Below, piece after piece: positions 8,458 to 16,817 of a DNA stretch of 64,000 bases. Within the stretch, counting starts at the first letter, position 1. Every line of letters begins with the position of its first letter. Below the pieces are notes generated by a model that was not told the DNA's origin, searched no databases, and worked only from the letters and a program-made list of their open reading frames with translations. Origin of the DNA: an uncultured Hyphomonas sp. (lineage in GTDB: Bacteria; Pseudomonadota; Alphaproteobacteria; Caulobacterales; Hyphomonadaceae); the NCBI RefSeq assembly GCF_963675305.1, contig NZ_OY776147.1:1612001-1676000 (forward strand). The letters run 5' to 3'. The position numbers and the translations under genes were made by a program.

Positions 8458-9255
8458 TTATTCGCCTTTGAAGTCCGGCGTGCGCTTTTCGAGGATGGCG
8501 TTGACGCCTTCCATATGATCGTCCGTCTCGTGCATCAGAGCCTGCGCTGCGGCGGACATTTCCATGATCGTGTCGTACGAGGTCGTCGCGCCCTGTCGCA
8601 TCAGCGTCTTGGCAAGGCGCAGGGCCTGCGGCGGCTGCCCCGCAATGCGTTTGGCCAGGCTCATGGCTTCGTCCATCAGCTGGTCAGCCGGCACGACCTG
8701 AGAGACAAGCCCCCACTCGCACGCCGTCTGCGCGTCGATGACATCGCCGGTGAAGAGGAGCTGAGCCGCCCGGGACGAACCGATCAGGCGCGGAAGCAGC
8801 CAGGCGCCGCCATCACCGGGGATAAGGCCGAGTTTCAGGAACGTCACGCCCATCTTCGCTTTCTCTGAGGCGATGCGGATATCGGCCATACAGGCCACGT
8901 CACAGCCCAGGCCGATTGCCGGGCCATTGATGGCCGAGATCAGCGGCACTTCCAGATTGTAGAGGGAGCGGACGATCACGTGGATATTCCGGCGGTAGCC
9001 TTCGCGGATGTCATGCGGCTTTCCGCCGAATGCGCCGGTCTTGTTCTGCATCGCTTTCACATCGCCGCCGGCAGAGAAGGCCCGGCCCGCACCTGTCAGG
9101 ATGGCGCAGCGGATTTCGGGGTCCGCGGTGATTTCCGCGCATGCGGCGGCAATCGCCTTTCCATCTCCGTCCTGACCGAGCGCATTCATCGCGTCCGGCC
9201 GGTTGAGTGTCATGATGACGATTGGGCCCTGTTTTTCGAGTTTGATGACCGACAT
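8458..9255 (-). CDS. Enoyl-CoA hydratase/isomerase (crotonase) family protein
   Basis: The product has 265 residues from ATG 9255, which has GGAGG 8 bases upstream; a longer frame to 9312 lacks such a site and adds an atypical N-terminus. The crotonase fold is shown by LNRPDAMNAL, the oxyanion-hole segment GRAFSAGGDVKAM and NGPAIGLGCDVACMADIRIAS. Of the two Glu residues of classic enoyl-CoA hydratase, the first position is Asp (GCD) and the second (PE) reads TF, so it may be a hydrolase, isomerase or divergent hydratase. It lies next to a CoA-transferase, implying an acyl-CoA catabolic module. Confidence 0.88.
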   Translation of the reverse strand: MSVIKLEKQGPIVIMTLNRPDAMNALGQDGDGKAIAAACAEITADPEIRCAILTGAGRAFSAGGDVKAMQNKTGAFGGKPHDIREGYRRNIHVIVRSLYNLEVPLISAINGPAIGLGCDVACMADIRIASEKAKMGVTFLKLGLIPGDGGAWLLPRLIGSSRAAQLLFTGDVIDAQTACEWGLVSQVVPADQLMDEAMSLAKRIAGQPPQALRLAKTLMRQGATTSYDTIMEMSAAAQALMHETDDHMEGVNAILEKRTPDFKGE

Positions 9256-9336
9256 CCGGTTTGCCTCCAATTTGCTGGCGCAGAACTGACAGCCCCTGCC
9301 CGGCTTGTCCATGTCCGCACGTGTGGTGAATTCGTC

Positions 9337-10128
9337 TCAGGCAGTAACAGGGCTGCGAAAGCGCGTTCCCGGCGCGGGGGGATCGTTTCGCCCGCCTGCA
9401 AAACACTGCGCCTTGGACATCCAGTCTTCCGAAATCGGTCCCGTCACACGCAAGGCGGTGTCTTTGACGTTGCGCGTCTGTGTGACGACCTGGCAGAATT
9501 CTGTTGCGCGGCCTTCAATAAGGTTTTCTCCATCGTCATCGCCAAACGTCCATTCGTCACCGGAGGGCGCGATCAGTCTGATGAAAGGCATCGGTCCGGG
9601 CGGCTGTTCCTGGCGGACCTGATAGGTCCAGCCATACGTGTTGACGCCGAGAACGACGATATTCCGGATCCGGTCATGATCGACCCGTGCGGCTCCCAGC
9701 ACGTCATAAATCTCCTGTCCGTGCGCCCAGGTTTCCATCAGGCGCGCGGTGATGGATGACCGGGCGCTCATCGACGGCCCGGCCCATTTCAGACGGGCTT
9801 TCGGATCGGCTTTAGTGAACGCTGCGGCGGTCGCCTGAGCCTGATCCCACCAGGCTGAAAGCAAGTCGCGTCCTGCCGCGGCTCCTGCATGCGCCTGTTC
9901 GCGGTTGCGCATGCCGTGCTTGCCCACCGCTGCCAGCTCGGTTTCCAGGCGCGCTTCATCAGCCAGCTGCAGCTCCGCCATCCAGTTCCAGTAGTGAAGG
10001 TGCCGGAGCACGTCGTCGACTTGCCAGCCTTTGAACTGGGTTACTTTGCCGAAGTCCGCGTCTGGCCGGTTGACCAGCAGACCATAAAGCGCACGGCTTT
10101 CTTCGAGGAAGTCGCCAGCTTGTTCCAT
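9337..10128 (-). CDS. TIGR03084-type maleylpyruvate isomerase/DinB-like protein
   Basis: The product has 263 residues from ATG 10128, where GGGAGGA lies 7 bases upstream. It resembles the TIGR03084 family, related to the DinB/mycothiol-dependent maleylpyruvate isomerase fold. That fold is a helical bundle with His metal ligands, suggested here by the HLHYWNW segment near residue 45 and MxTWAHGQEIYD in the middle. The C-terminal part (FIRLIAPSGDEWTFG...) matches the SCP2-like extension of this family. The function is unknown. A GC-rich hairpin overlaps the ribosome site. The neighbours are acyl-CoA genes below and YceI above. Confidence 0.8.
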   Translation of the reverse strand: MEQAGDFLEESRALYGLLVNRPDADFGKVTQFKGWQVDDVLRHLHYWNWMAELQLADEARLETELAAVGKHGMRNREQAHAGAAAGRDLLSAWWDQAQATAAAFTKADPKARLKWAGPSMSARSSITARLMETWAHGQEIYDVLGAARVDHDRIRNIVVLGVNTYGWTYQVRQEQPPGPMPFIRLIAPSGDEWTFGDDDGENLIEGRATEFCQVVTQTRNVKDTALRVTGPISEDWMSKAQCFAGGRNDPPAPGTRFRSPVTA

Positions 10129-10138
10129 TATATTTCCT

Positions 10139-10160
10139 CCCGGCCCTTTCCTAGGCCGGG
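10139..10160 (-). promoter_or_regulatory. Hairpin overlapping a Shine-Dalgarno sequence
   Basis: Perfect 7-bp inverted repeat CCCGGCC / GGCCGGG (10139-10145 and 10154-10160) with an 8-nt loop, in the 53-bp gap between YceI and the TIGR03084 gene. On the minus strand the second arm supplies the GGG of the GGGAGGA ribosome site of the downstream gene. No U-tract follows, so a translational rather than terminator role is more likely. Confidence 0.4.
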
Positions 10161-10181
10161 ACAAAAGCAATGGCTACAGGG

Positions 10182-10796
10182 TCAGCGCGTGAAAACGATG
10201 GAGAAAGTGACCGGCACTTCCGGCGTAATGCCCGGAAGGTTTGCCAACTCCCGCAGCTTTTCGACGCCGCCGTCCAACCCGAAGTCCGCGGCGTTGATGA
10301 TGATCGGTACGCTAGTTCCGACCTGAACCTTGTCCGCACCGATCCGTGTCACCAGCAGGTCGGTGTCGATTTCCTGCGTCTCGCCATGCAGGTCCAGCGT
10401 GGCAGTCACCGGTACATTCACCGCGTCGCCAATCGCCAGATCCGTGAAGACGGCCGGGTTCAGTTTGGTTGTGACCGTCGCTTCCGGATAGGTTTCCGTT
10501 TCGAACAGGAATTCGCGCATGCGCTCGTTCCGGATATCGATATTGGTCTCTACAGACGAGAGCGGAATTTCGATCTCGGCATCGCCATTGGCCATCACCG
10601 TGCCCGACAGGCCGCTGAATGTGTGGGCCTCGGCCAGAGTGCCGGCTTTCACCGAAACGAATGAAAACCGGGACGCACCGGAATCGACGGTCCAGTCGCC
10701 ATCCAGCGTGGACATCGCAGCGGGCGCCGGCGGCGAACAGGCTGCAACGCAAAGTGCAGCGGCGGCGAAGAGAGGGCGCATCAAAACGGTTTTCAT
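10182..10796 (-). CDS. YceI family lipoprotein
   Basis: The product has 204 residues from ATG 10796 (AGGAG 7 bases upstream). The N-terminus is a lipoprotein signal with lipobox VAAC (Cys near residue 20), so it is anchored in the envelope. The rest is a YceI lipocalin-like barrel that binds isoprenoid or amide ligands: DWTVDSGASRFSFVSVKAG, VETNIDIRNERMREFLFET and the paired strand VPVTATLDLHGETQEI. It is followed by the TIGR03084 gene on the same strand. Ligand and role are unknown. Confidence 0.9.
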   Translation of the reverse strand: MKTVLMRPLFAAAALCVAACSPPAPAAMSTLDGDWTVDSGASRFSFVSVKAGTLAEAHTFSGLSGTVMANGDAEIEIPLSSVETNIDIRNERMREFLFETETYPEATVTTKLNPAVFTDLAIGDAVNVPVTATLDLHGETQEIDTDLLVTRIGADKVQVGTSVPIIINAADFGLDGGVEKLRELANLPGITPEVPVTFSIVFTR

Positions 10797-10925
10797 GGGG
10801 GACTCCTGTCGTGAACTCAGGTGTTCTCGAATGTGGTGTATCGAAACAGAAGTGCCAGAGCATGCCAACACAAGTCTGTCTTACGATCCTGCAAACCGGC
10901 GCAAAGCCCCTGTTTCAGGCTGACG

Positions 10926-11375
10926 CTATTCCTCGAGTGCCTTGATCATGTCGACGCGCGTTCCGTGGCGTCCGCCTTCGAATTCAGCGGTCAGGAACGC
11001 GTCCACAATGTCCAGCGCGAGACCTTCGCCAATCACCCGCGCGCCGAGCGAGAGCATGTTCGCATCATTGTGCTGGCGGATCATTCTTGCCGAGAAGGTA
11101 TCGCTGCAAACGCCGCAGCGGATGCCTTTCACCTTGTTGGCCGCCATCATGATGCCCTGCCCGGTGCCGCAGACGATGATGCCGAGCTGGCACTCGCCGG
11201 AGGCCACTTTCTGAGCCGCAGCTTCGCCATGGATCGGATAGTGGGTGCTTTCTGACGTCATCGGCCCGATGTCGATCACGTCCCAGCCCTGAGCCGCGAC
11301 ATGCGCGGCGATCATCTTGCGAAGTTCGATGTCAGCGTGATCGCTCGACACAACGATACGTTTATTGGTGCTCAT
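10926..11375 (-). CDS. rpiB: Ribose-5-phosphate isomerase B (RpiB/LacAB family)
   Basis: This 149-residue enzyme interconverts ribose 5-phosphate and ribulose 5-phosphate in the pentose phosphate pathway. Family signatures are VVSSDHADIELR at the N-terminus (usually SDHAG), IVCGTGQGIMMAANKVKGIRCGV with the active-site Cys, and QHNDANMLSLGARVIG. It lies 10 bp after guaA on the same strand, linking ribose phosphate supply to purine nucleotide synthesis. Small sequence differences (DHAD, GTGQG) leave room for another aldose phosphate as substrate. Confidence 0.9.
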   Translation of the reverse strand: MSTNKRIVVSSDHADIELRKMIAAHVAAQGWDVIDIGPMTSESTHYPIHGEAAAQKVASGECQLGIIVCGTGQGIMMAANKVKGIRCGVCSDTFSARMIRQHNDANMLSLGARVIGEGLALDIVDAFLTAEFEGGRHGTRVDMIKALEE

Positions 11376-11385
11376 CGCGCGTACC

Positions 11386-12948
11386 CTATTCCCACTCGAT
11401 CGTACCGGGCGGCTTGGATGTCACGTCGTAGACAACGCGATTGACGCCTTTGACCTCATTGATGATGCGCGTGGCAACGCGGCCAAGGAATTCGTGCTCG
11501 AACGGATAATAGTCCGCCGTCATACCATCTGTCGACGTGACGGCCCGCAGCGCGAGGACGGCTTCATAGGTCCGCTCGTCGCCCATGACGCCGACCGTGT
11601 TCACCGGCAGCAGAACGCTGAAGGCCTGCCAGATTTCATTGTAGAGCCCGGCCTTGCGGATCTCCTCGATATAGATCGCATCGGCCTTTCTGAGCGTGTC
11701 GGCCTTTTCGCGCGTAATCTCACCCGGGATACGGATAGCGAGGCCAGGTCCCGGGAATGGGTGGCGGTCGACGAAGGCGTCGGTCAGGCCGAGTTCCCGG
11801 CCAAGCGCACGAACTTCGTCCTTGAACAGCTCACGAAGTGGTTCGACCAGCTTCATGTTCATGCGTTCCGGCAGGCCGCCGACATTGTGGTGGCTCTTGA
11901 TAGTTACACTCGGCCCGCCGAGGGCAGAAACGCTTTCGATCACGTCCGGATAGAGCGTGCCCTGCGCCAGAAAATCGGCGCCGCCAATCTTCTTGGCCTC
12001 GTCTTCAAACACATCGATGAACAGGCCACCGATGATCTTCCGCTTGCGTTCCGGATCGGTGACGCATTCGAGCTTGCCGAGGAAGAGCTCCGAAGCGTCT
12101 ACATGGACGAGCGGAATATTGTAGTGTTCGCGGAACAGGTTCACGACCTGATCGCTTTCCCCTGCCCGCATCAGACCGTGGTCGACATAGACGCACGTCA
12201 GCTGGTCACCGATTGCTTCATGAATGAGAACAGCCGCGACTGAGGAATCGACGCCGCCGGACAGACCGCAGATCACGCGCCCGTCTCCGACCTGCTCACG
12301 TATCTTCTGGACAGCTTCGGCGCGGTAGGCCGCCATCGTCCAGTCGCCTTTCAGGCCCGCAACGCCGTGCGTGAAGTTGCGGAGCAATTGACGACCATGG
12401 GTCGTGTGGACGACTTCCGGGTGGAACTGCGTACCATAGAAGCGGCGCTCGGGATCCGCGATGATGGCGTAAGGCGCGCCGGGGGATTTTGCGATGACAC
12501 CGAAACCGGACGCCATCTCGGCGACGTGGTCGCCGTGGCTCATCCAGACCTGCTCATGATCGCCGGCGTGGAACAGACCTTCGAGGATCGGATCGTCGAC
12601 AACTTTCTCGATGAAGGCCCGGCCGAATTCGCGGCTGGTGCCGCTTTCGACTTTGCCGCCCAGCTGTTCCATCATCACCTGCTGGCCATAACAGATGCCG
12701 AGGACCGGAACACCGAGGCTGAAAACAGCATCGTCCGCGCGGGGGCTGTCGTCCCAGGTGACGCTGGACGGCCCGCCGGAGAGGATAATCGCCTGCGGGA
12801 CATAGTCTGCCAGAAAGGCGGCATCGACCTTGTTGAAGGGGTGGATTTCGCAATAGACGCCGCTTTCGCGAAGACGCCGGGCGATCAGCTGGGTCACCTG
12901 GCTTCCAAAGTCGACGATAAGGGCGCGTTCGTGTCTCTGGTCAGTCAT
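11386..12948 (-). CDS. guaA: GMP synthase (glutamine-hydrolysing)
   Basis: This 520-residue enzyme aminates XMP to GMP. The class I amidotransferase domain (about 1-200) has nucleophile C86 in GICYGQQ and the matching His/Glu in GTQFHPEV. The ATP pyrophosphatase domain follows with the PP-loop LSGGVDSSVAA near residue 230, and the dimerisation domain ends in the conserved YDVTSKPPGTIEWE. Together with rsmB and guaB 5 kb away it reproduces an alphaproteobacterial guanine cluster. The ribosome site is weak. Confidence 0.97.
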   Translation of the reverse strand: MTDQRHERALIVDFGSQVTQLIARRLRESGVYCEIHPFNKVDAAFLADYVPQAIILSGGPSSVTWDDSPRADDAVFSLGVPVLGICYGQQVMMEQLGGKVESGTSREFGRAFIEKVVDDPILEGLFHAGDHEQVWMSHGDHVAEMASGFGVIAKSPGAPYAIIADPERRFYGTQFHPEVVHTTHGRQLLRNFTHGVAGLKGDWTMAAYRAEAVQKIREQVGDGRVICGLSGGVDSSVAAVLIHEAIGDQLTCVYVDHGLMRAGESDQVVNLFREHYNIPLVHVDASELFLGKLECVTDPERKRKIIGGLFIDVFEDEAKKIGGADFLAQGTLYPDVIESVSALGGPSVTIKSHHNVGGLPERMNMKLVEPLRELFKDEVRALGRELGLTDAFVDRHPFPGPGLAIRIPGEITREKADTLRKADAIYIEEIRKAGLYNEIWQAFSVLLPVNTVGVMGDERTYEAVLALRAVTSTDGMTADYYPFEHEFLGRVATRIINEVKGVNRVVYDVTSKPPGTIEWE

Positions 12949-13048
12949 GGCGCCGCTTAGCCGAGGATGAGGGATTCGTCCATATCAAGATGCGGCTGCG
13001 GCGCTACCAGCGCTTGACCCTGCTTCCGGACCGGCATTTCCTGCCCCT

Positions 13049-14113
13049 ATGACAACCACGCTTCCCCTGGAAAGCCGCAAACAAGCGGCATTCGAACATG
13101 CGCGCGCCGGCCGGTTTGACGATGCCGCAGCCCTTCTGCTGTCGGTTCTGAGCGAGACGCCGAAAGACGTCGGGACCTTGCTGCTTCTGGGCGATGTGCA
13201 GCACGCTGCCGGACGCACGCAGGATGCAAGCCGGGCCTATTCCGGCGCGCTTCAGGCCATCCAGCTTTCCGGAGGCCAGGTCGCACCGGGTTTCCAGCAA
13301 GGCGTTCAGCGGGCGCAGGCCAGGCTCGGCGAATATGCCCAGGGCTATGAGGCCTTCATCGAAGGCGAGCTCCCGAAAGCGCAGCGGACAAGCCGGTTTG
13401 ACCAGTCGGTGGACATCCTGCTGGGCAAGTCCGGTATCTATCTTCAGCAGCCGACCAAATACTATTTCCCCGGCCTGCCGCAGAAACAGTTCTATGACAC
13501 GTCGGACTTCGACTGGGTGCCGGGCCTTGAGGCAAAGACGCCGGAGATCAAAAACGAACTCATGGGCGTTCTGTCTGATCATCAGGCCTTCCGGCCCTAT
13601 CTGGAACGGGCCGACAGCCAGCCGAATGTGAAGAGCCACAAACTTGTCGGCAATGACGACTGGAGCGCCTTTTACCTCTGGAAAGACGGCGAACGGGTTG
13701 AGGAAAACTGCGCGCGCTGTCCGGTCACCGCGGCCGCTTTCGACAATATTCCACTGGATCGCCTGCCCGGTCAGGCACCGTCAGTGCTGTTCTCCCTTCT
13801 GAAGCCCGGCGCGCACATTCCGCCGCATCACGGCCTGATCAATACGCGCCTGATCTGCCATTTGCCGGTTGTTGTTCCCGGCCCGGCATGGCTGCGGGTC
13901 GGCAGCGAGACCCGGCAGTGGCAGGAAGGCAAAGTCTGCATCTTTGACGACAGTGTCGAACATGAAGCGAAGAATGACGCGAGCGAGACCCGCGTCGTTC
14001 TCCTGTTCGACATCTGGCGCCCGGAACTGACCCTCGAAGAACGCGAGGAAGTCACCAAATTCCTAGGTGCCATCTCCACCTATTCCGGCGAGAAAATCGT
14101 CAGCGGAAACTAG
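13049..14113 (+). CDS. TPR-containing aspartyl/asparaginyl beta-hydroxylase family protein
   Basis: This 354-residue protein has an N-terminal tetratricopeptide region (about 8-110: QAAFEHARAGRFDDAAALLL, LLLLGDVQHAAGRTQDASRAY) and a C-terminal AspH/LpxO-type 2-oxoglutarate/Fe(II) hydroxylase domain (about 180-335). The metal ligands are probably His in PPHHGLINTRLICHLP and in DDSVEHEAKN, with the downstream Arg in ETRVVLLFDIWRPEL for 2-oxoglutarate. A protein substrate or lipid A acyl chain is possible. It converges on rsmB with overlapping stop codons (CTAG, 14110-14113). Confidence 0.87.
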   Translation: MTTTLPLESRKQAAFEHARAGRFDDAAALLLSVLSETPKDVGTLLLLGDVQHAAGRTQDASRAYSGALQAIQLSGGQVAPGFQQGVQRAQARLGEYAQGYEAFIEGELPKAQRTSRFDQSVDILLGKSGIYLQQPTKYYFPGLPQKQFYDTSDFDWVPGLEAKTPEIKNELMGVLSDHQAFRPYLERADSQPNVKSHKLVGNDDWSAFYLWKDGERVEENCARCPVTAAAFDNIPLDRLPGQAPSVLFSLLKPGAHIPPHHGLINTRLICHLPVVVPGPAWLRVGSETRQWQEGKVCIFDDSVEHEAKNDASETRVVLLFDIWRPELTLEEREEVTKFLGAISTYSGEKIVSGN

Positions 14114-15414
14114 GCTTTCCTGAGTACCGCAAAGAAGAAACCGTCCGTTTCCGCCCGGCGCGGCGTGAGCCGGACACTGCCGGACGGGCCGCGATGGTTG
14201 CGCACCATGGCTGCGCCTTCATCGGTCAGCAGGCCGGATGCGATGGCGGCCTCGGCGGCGTCTTCCTCAGTGAACTCCGGATGGCCGGACAGGAATTCCG
14301 AGACGCGGTCTTCGTCCTCCTCCATCAGGAAGCTGCAGGTTGCATAGACCAGCCGCCCGCCCGGCTTCACGAAGGTCGAGGCCTTGGCGAGAATGTCGGT
14401 CTGCTCCTGCTGGCGCTTGGCCAGCTGCCCCGGCTTCAGACGCCACTTTGCATCCGGGCGGCGGCGCCAGGTGCCTGTGCCGGTACAAGGCGCGTCGACG
14501 AAGACGAGATCCATCTGGCCGGTCAGGTCTTCCAGTTGCGTCGGTTCCGACGGATGGACGAGTTGCACATTGTGCGCGCCCGAGCGCTTCAGGCGCGGGA
14601 TCAGCGCCGAGAGGCGCCGGCCATCGATGTCATAGGCGAAGATCTGCCCCTTCCCCTGCATCTGGGAGGCCAGCGCGAGCGTCTTGCCGCCGCCGCCGGC
14701 GCAATAGTCCAGCACCTGCTCACCGGGCTGGGCGTTGCCCGCCGCCGCCGCGATCTGGGAGCCGGCGTCCTGTACTTCGACCCAGCCTTTCGAATAGGCC
14801 GGAATGCTTTCGAGGCTGGCCTCGCGCTGCGACGGGTCGCGGGCGGGAATGTGATAGGCATTGTGGAGCAGCCGCGACGGTTCCGCCTTCGCGCTTTTCA
14901 GCGGCGCGGCGGCCTTCTCGGCATCTACTTTCAGCGTATTGACCCGAAGGTCGACATCCGCGCGGACGGTCATGGCCTGGGCTTCGACGACAGCCTCTTC
15001 CGCGAACACGCGCGCAAGGTGGGGCGCCAGCCATTCGGGATAGTCGCCCTGCACGTGCGGCGGCGCGGTCGGGTCCGGCGCCATGACGAGGCGCTCGCGT
15101 TCCTGCAGGGTCAGCTTGGAGGGGGCATGTTCCTCGTCCATCGCCGCGTCGATCTCGCGGATGTTCCAGCCCCAGGCATGGGCCAGCGCGCCGAGGATCA
15201 GGCCCCGGGGGCTGTCGTCGCCCATGGCGTGGGCAATGGAGTTCCGCTTGCGCAGCGCATCCAGCACGAGCCCGGAAACCCAGGCGCGGTCCTTGGCACC
15301 GGCATAGCGGGCGCGTTTGCCCCAGTCGCGGGCTGCCGATTTAACCGGCTGGTGGCGGTTCAGGACGTCTGAAATGACGTCGATGGCTGCCGCGATACGT
15401 CCGCCGTTGCGCAT
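14110..15414 (-). CDS. rsmB: RsmB/NOP family class I SAM-dependent RNA methyltransferase
   Basis: This 434-residue rRNA m5C methyltransferase has an N-terminal NusB-like helical region (about 1-130). The catalytic domain carries the SAM motif LDYCAGGGGKTLALAS, FVDAPCTGTGTWRRRPD with one conserved Cys, and YATCSFLMEEDEDRV with the catalytic Cys. It is an RsmB-type protein that would modify C967 of 16S rRNA, although alphaproteobacteria often carry several paralogues. AAGGAG precedes the ATG. It lies between guaA and guaB, the usual alphaproteobacterial position. Confidence 0.9.
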   Translation of the reverse strand: MRNGGRIAAAIDVISDVLNRHQPVKSAARDWGKRARYAGAKDRAWVSGLVLDALRKRNSIAHAMGDDSPRGLILGALAHAWGWNIREIDAAMDEEHAPSKLTLQERERLVMAPDPTAPPHVQGDYPEWLAPHLARVFAEEAVVEAQAMTVRADVDLRVNTLKVDAEKAAAPLKSAKAEPSRLLHNAYHIPARDPSQREASLESIPAYSKGWVEVQDAGSQIAAAAGNAQPGEQVLDYCAGGGGKTLALASQMQGKGQIFAYDIDGRRLSALIPRLKRSGAHNVQLVHPSEPTQLEDLTGQMDLVFVDAPCTGTGTWRRRPDAKWRLKPGQLAKRQQEQTDILAKASTFVKPGGRLVYATCSFLMEEDEDRVSEFLSGHPEFTEEDAAEAAIASGLLTDEGAAMVRNHRGPSGSVRLTPRRAETDGFFFAVLRKA

Positions 15415-15487
15415 GATTTTCGTGCTCCTTTTGGGGAGGGCTGTGTTAGCGTCTCAAAAAACATAATGAAACCAGAAAGGGCGGAAG

Positions 15488-16105
15488 ATGCTGGAGATAG
15501 ACCTGCCGGAGGGGCTGAGACGGGCCAGTGCGGCGGACTGGCGGCAAGTCGGGGACATAACCGGCGAAGCTTTCGAGTCCGATCCGGTGAACCTCTGGAT
15601 CTTTGGGCGCACGCACGCGCTCAGACCGACCTTCTCCCTTCTGGCGCAGTCGATCTACCTGAAACACGGTATCTGCCACCTGGCGGGCGACGGCGGCGCA
15701 ACGATGTGGATCGAGTCGCAGAACCGGACAGAACTCGGGCTGATACCGACGCTGCGCCTTTTACCGATCCTGATGTTCAAGGGAACGCAGGGGTCCATCT
15801 TCCGGGCCCTCAATGCCGGCAAGGTGATGGACGAACACCACCCGAAAGACCCGCACGTCTATCTCTTCACGATTGGCACGCGCCAGGCCGCGCGCGGCAA
15901 GGGACTGGGCAAGCTGATGATGGCGCCGATGAAGGCCGCCGCCGACAAGGCCCGCATGCCCCTCTATCTCGAAAACTCGAACCCGATGAATACAGGCTTC
16001 TACCAGAGCCACGGATTTGAACGGATGAAACTGTTCGAGATCGGCCCTGGCAGCCCGCCTATGGAAGCGATGTGGCGCGAGCCGCGTGATATCCAGCACG
16101 TGTAA
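15488..16105 (+). CDS. GNAT family N-acetyltransferase
   Basis: This 205-residue protein has a GNAT fold in its C-terminal half. The acetyl-CoA pyrophosphate loop is recognisable as RQAARGKGLGKLMM (about 138-151), followed by MPLYLENSNPMNTGFYQSHGFE, the family motif B. The N-terminal half (AFESDPVNLWIFG) matches a subgroup of GNATs of unknown substrate. It is divergent from rsmB with a 73-bp gap and converges on the next gene across a strong GC hairpin. Confidence 0.85.
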   Translation: MLEIDLPEGLRRASAADWRQVGDITGEAFESDPVNLWIFGRTHALRPTFSLLAQSIYLKHGICHLAGDGGATMWIESQNRTELGLIPTLRLLPILMFKGTQGSIFRALNAGKVMDEHHPKDPHVYLFTIGTRQAARGKGLGKLMMAPMKAAADKARMPLYLENSNPMNTGFYQSHGFERMKLFEIGPGSPPMEAMWREPRDIQHV

Positions 16106-16130
16106 CCGGAGCGGGCCCTGGCCCGTCCGG
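16106..16130. terminator. GC-rich stem-loop between convergent genes
   Basis: CCGGA-G-CGGGCC / CT / GGCCCG-TCCGG forms an 11-bp stem with one bulged G directly after the GNAT stop codon, between convergent genes. No T-run follows on either strand, so it is at best an unusual bidirectional terminator or an mRNA 3'-end stabiliser. Confidence 0.4.
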
Positions 16131-16157
16131 CGATTGGGTGTTGGATAAGGCGTGGGA

Positions 16158-16751
16158 TCAGCTGCTGTCGATCCACCGGCCGAAGGCATCGGCGAGGAGC
16201 ATGGGAAGACCCACTGCGACGGCGCCGAGTTCCGGCTTCAGCCGGTGCGTCGGAATTGGCAGGCAGAGCGGACGCGGGGCCCCTGCCCGGCGCTGGCGCG
16301 CCATCACGCGGGCGACGCGCACGGCATATTTCTCAGGGTTGCGCAGGATGCGGGCGAGCGCCTCGAAACGGCGCATAAGGCCGGCGACCGGCACAGGCCC
16401 GGATGCGCCCGGCCCGCCATCGGGAAAGTCCGGACCATCCAGCGAATAGGTCTGCGTCTGACCGCTCAGCGCGATGCTGTAAGGGATCTGGGCCTTGGTG
16501 AGCACAGGCTCCTCCTCCGGCGCCGCAGACTTTGCAGTCCGCGGTTTCGGTGGATCGAGCGTCAGGCCGAGGGCCATCAGCATGATCAGACGGCGGAGGA
16601 TGATCGCCAGCGTTTTCACGCGCGCCCGCCACCACCGCGCCGCTGACTGCGGGACTGTGTCTGACGACCGGGTCAGCCCGGCATCATATGTGGCCTCTGC
16701 CAGGCTCACACGAACCTGCTGCAGGGCGAAGACGATGTAATCTGTGCTCAT
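16158..16751 (-). CDS. Hypothetical protein
   Basis: A 197-residue protein I do not recognise. It begins MSTDYIVFALQQVRVSLAEA and contains one hydrophobic stretch (IILRRLIMLMALGLTL, about 49-64) preceded by basic residues. An acidic/proline linker follows, then a basic second half (RRFEALARILRNPEKYAVRVARVMARQRR). It looks like a single-pass or membrane-associated protein with a basic cytosolic region. It is transcribed on its own or with the HAD gene 66 bp upstream. Coding evidence is the open frame, normal codon use and placement between known genes. Confidence 0.6.
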   Translation of the reverse strand: MSTDYIVFALQQVRVSLAEATYDAGLTRSSDTVPQSAARWWRARVKTLAIILRRLIMLMALGLTLDPPKPRTAKSAAPEEEPVLTKAQIPYSIALSGQTQTYSLDGPDFPDGGPGASGPVPVAGLMRRFEALARILRNPEKYAVRVARVMARQRRAGAPRPLCLPIPTHRLKPELGAVAVGLPMLLADAFGRWIDSS

Positions 16752-16817
16752 GCGCGGAGATTAGCGCGCGGGCTTTTCCGGTTGGATTGGGTGGGGGATA
16801 GATTTCCCTTGTGGAGC

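Noticed and set aside
15466..16020. Alternative open frame (184 codons) over the GNAT gene
   Set aside because: The other frame has the complete GNAT acetyl-CoA motif and a better start.
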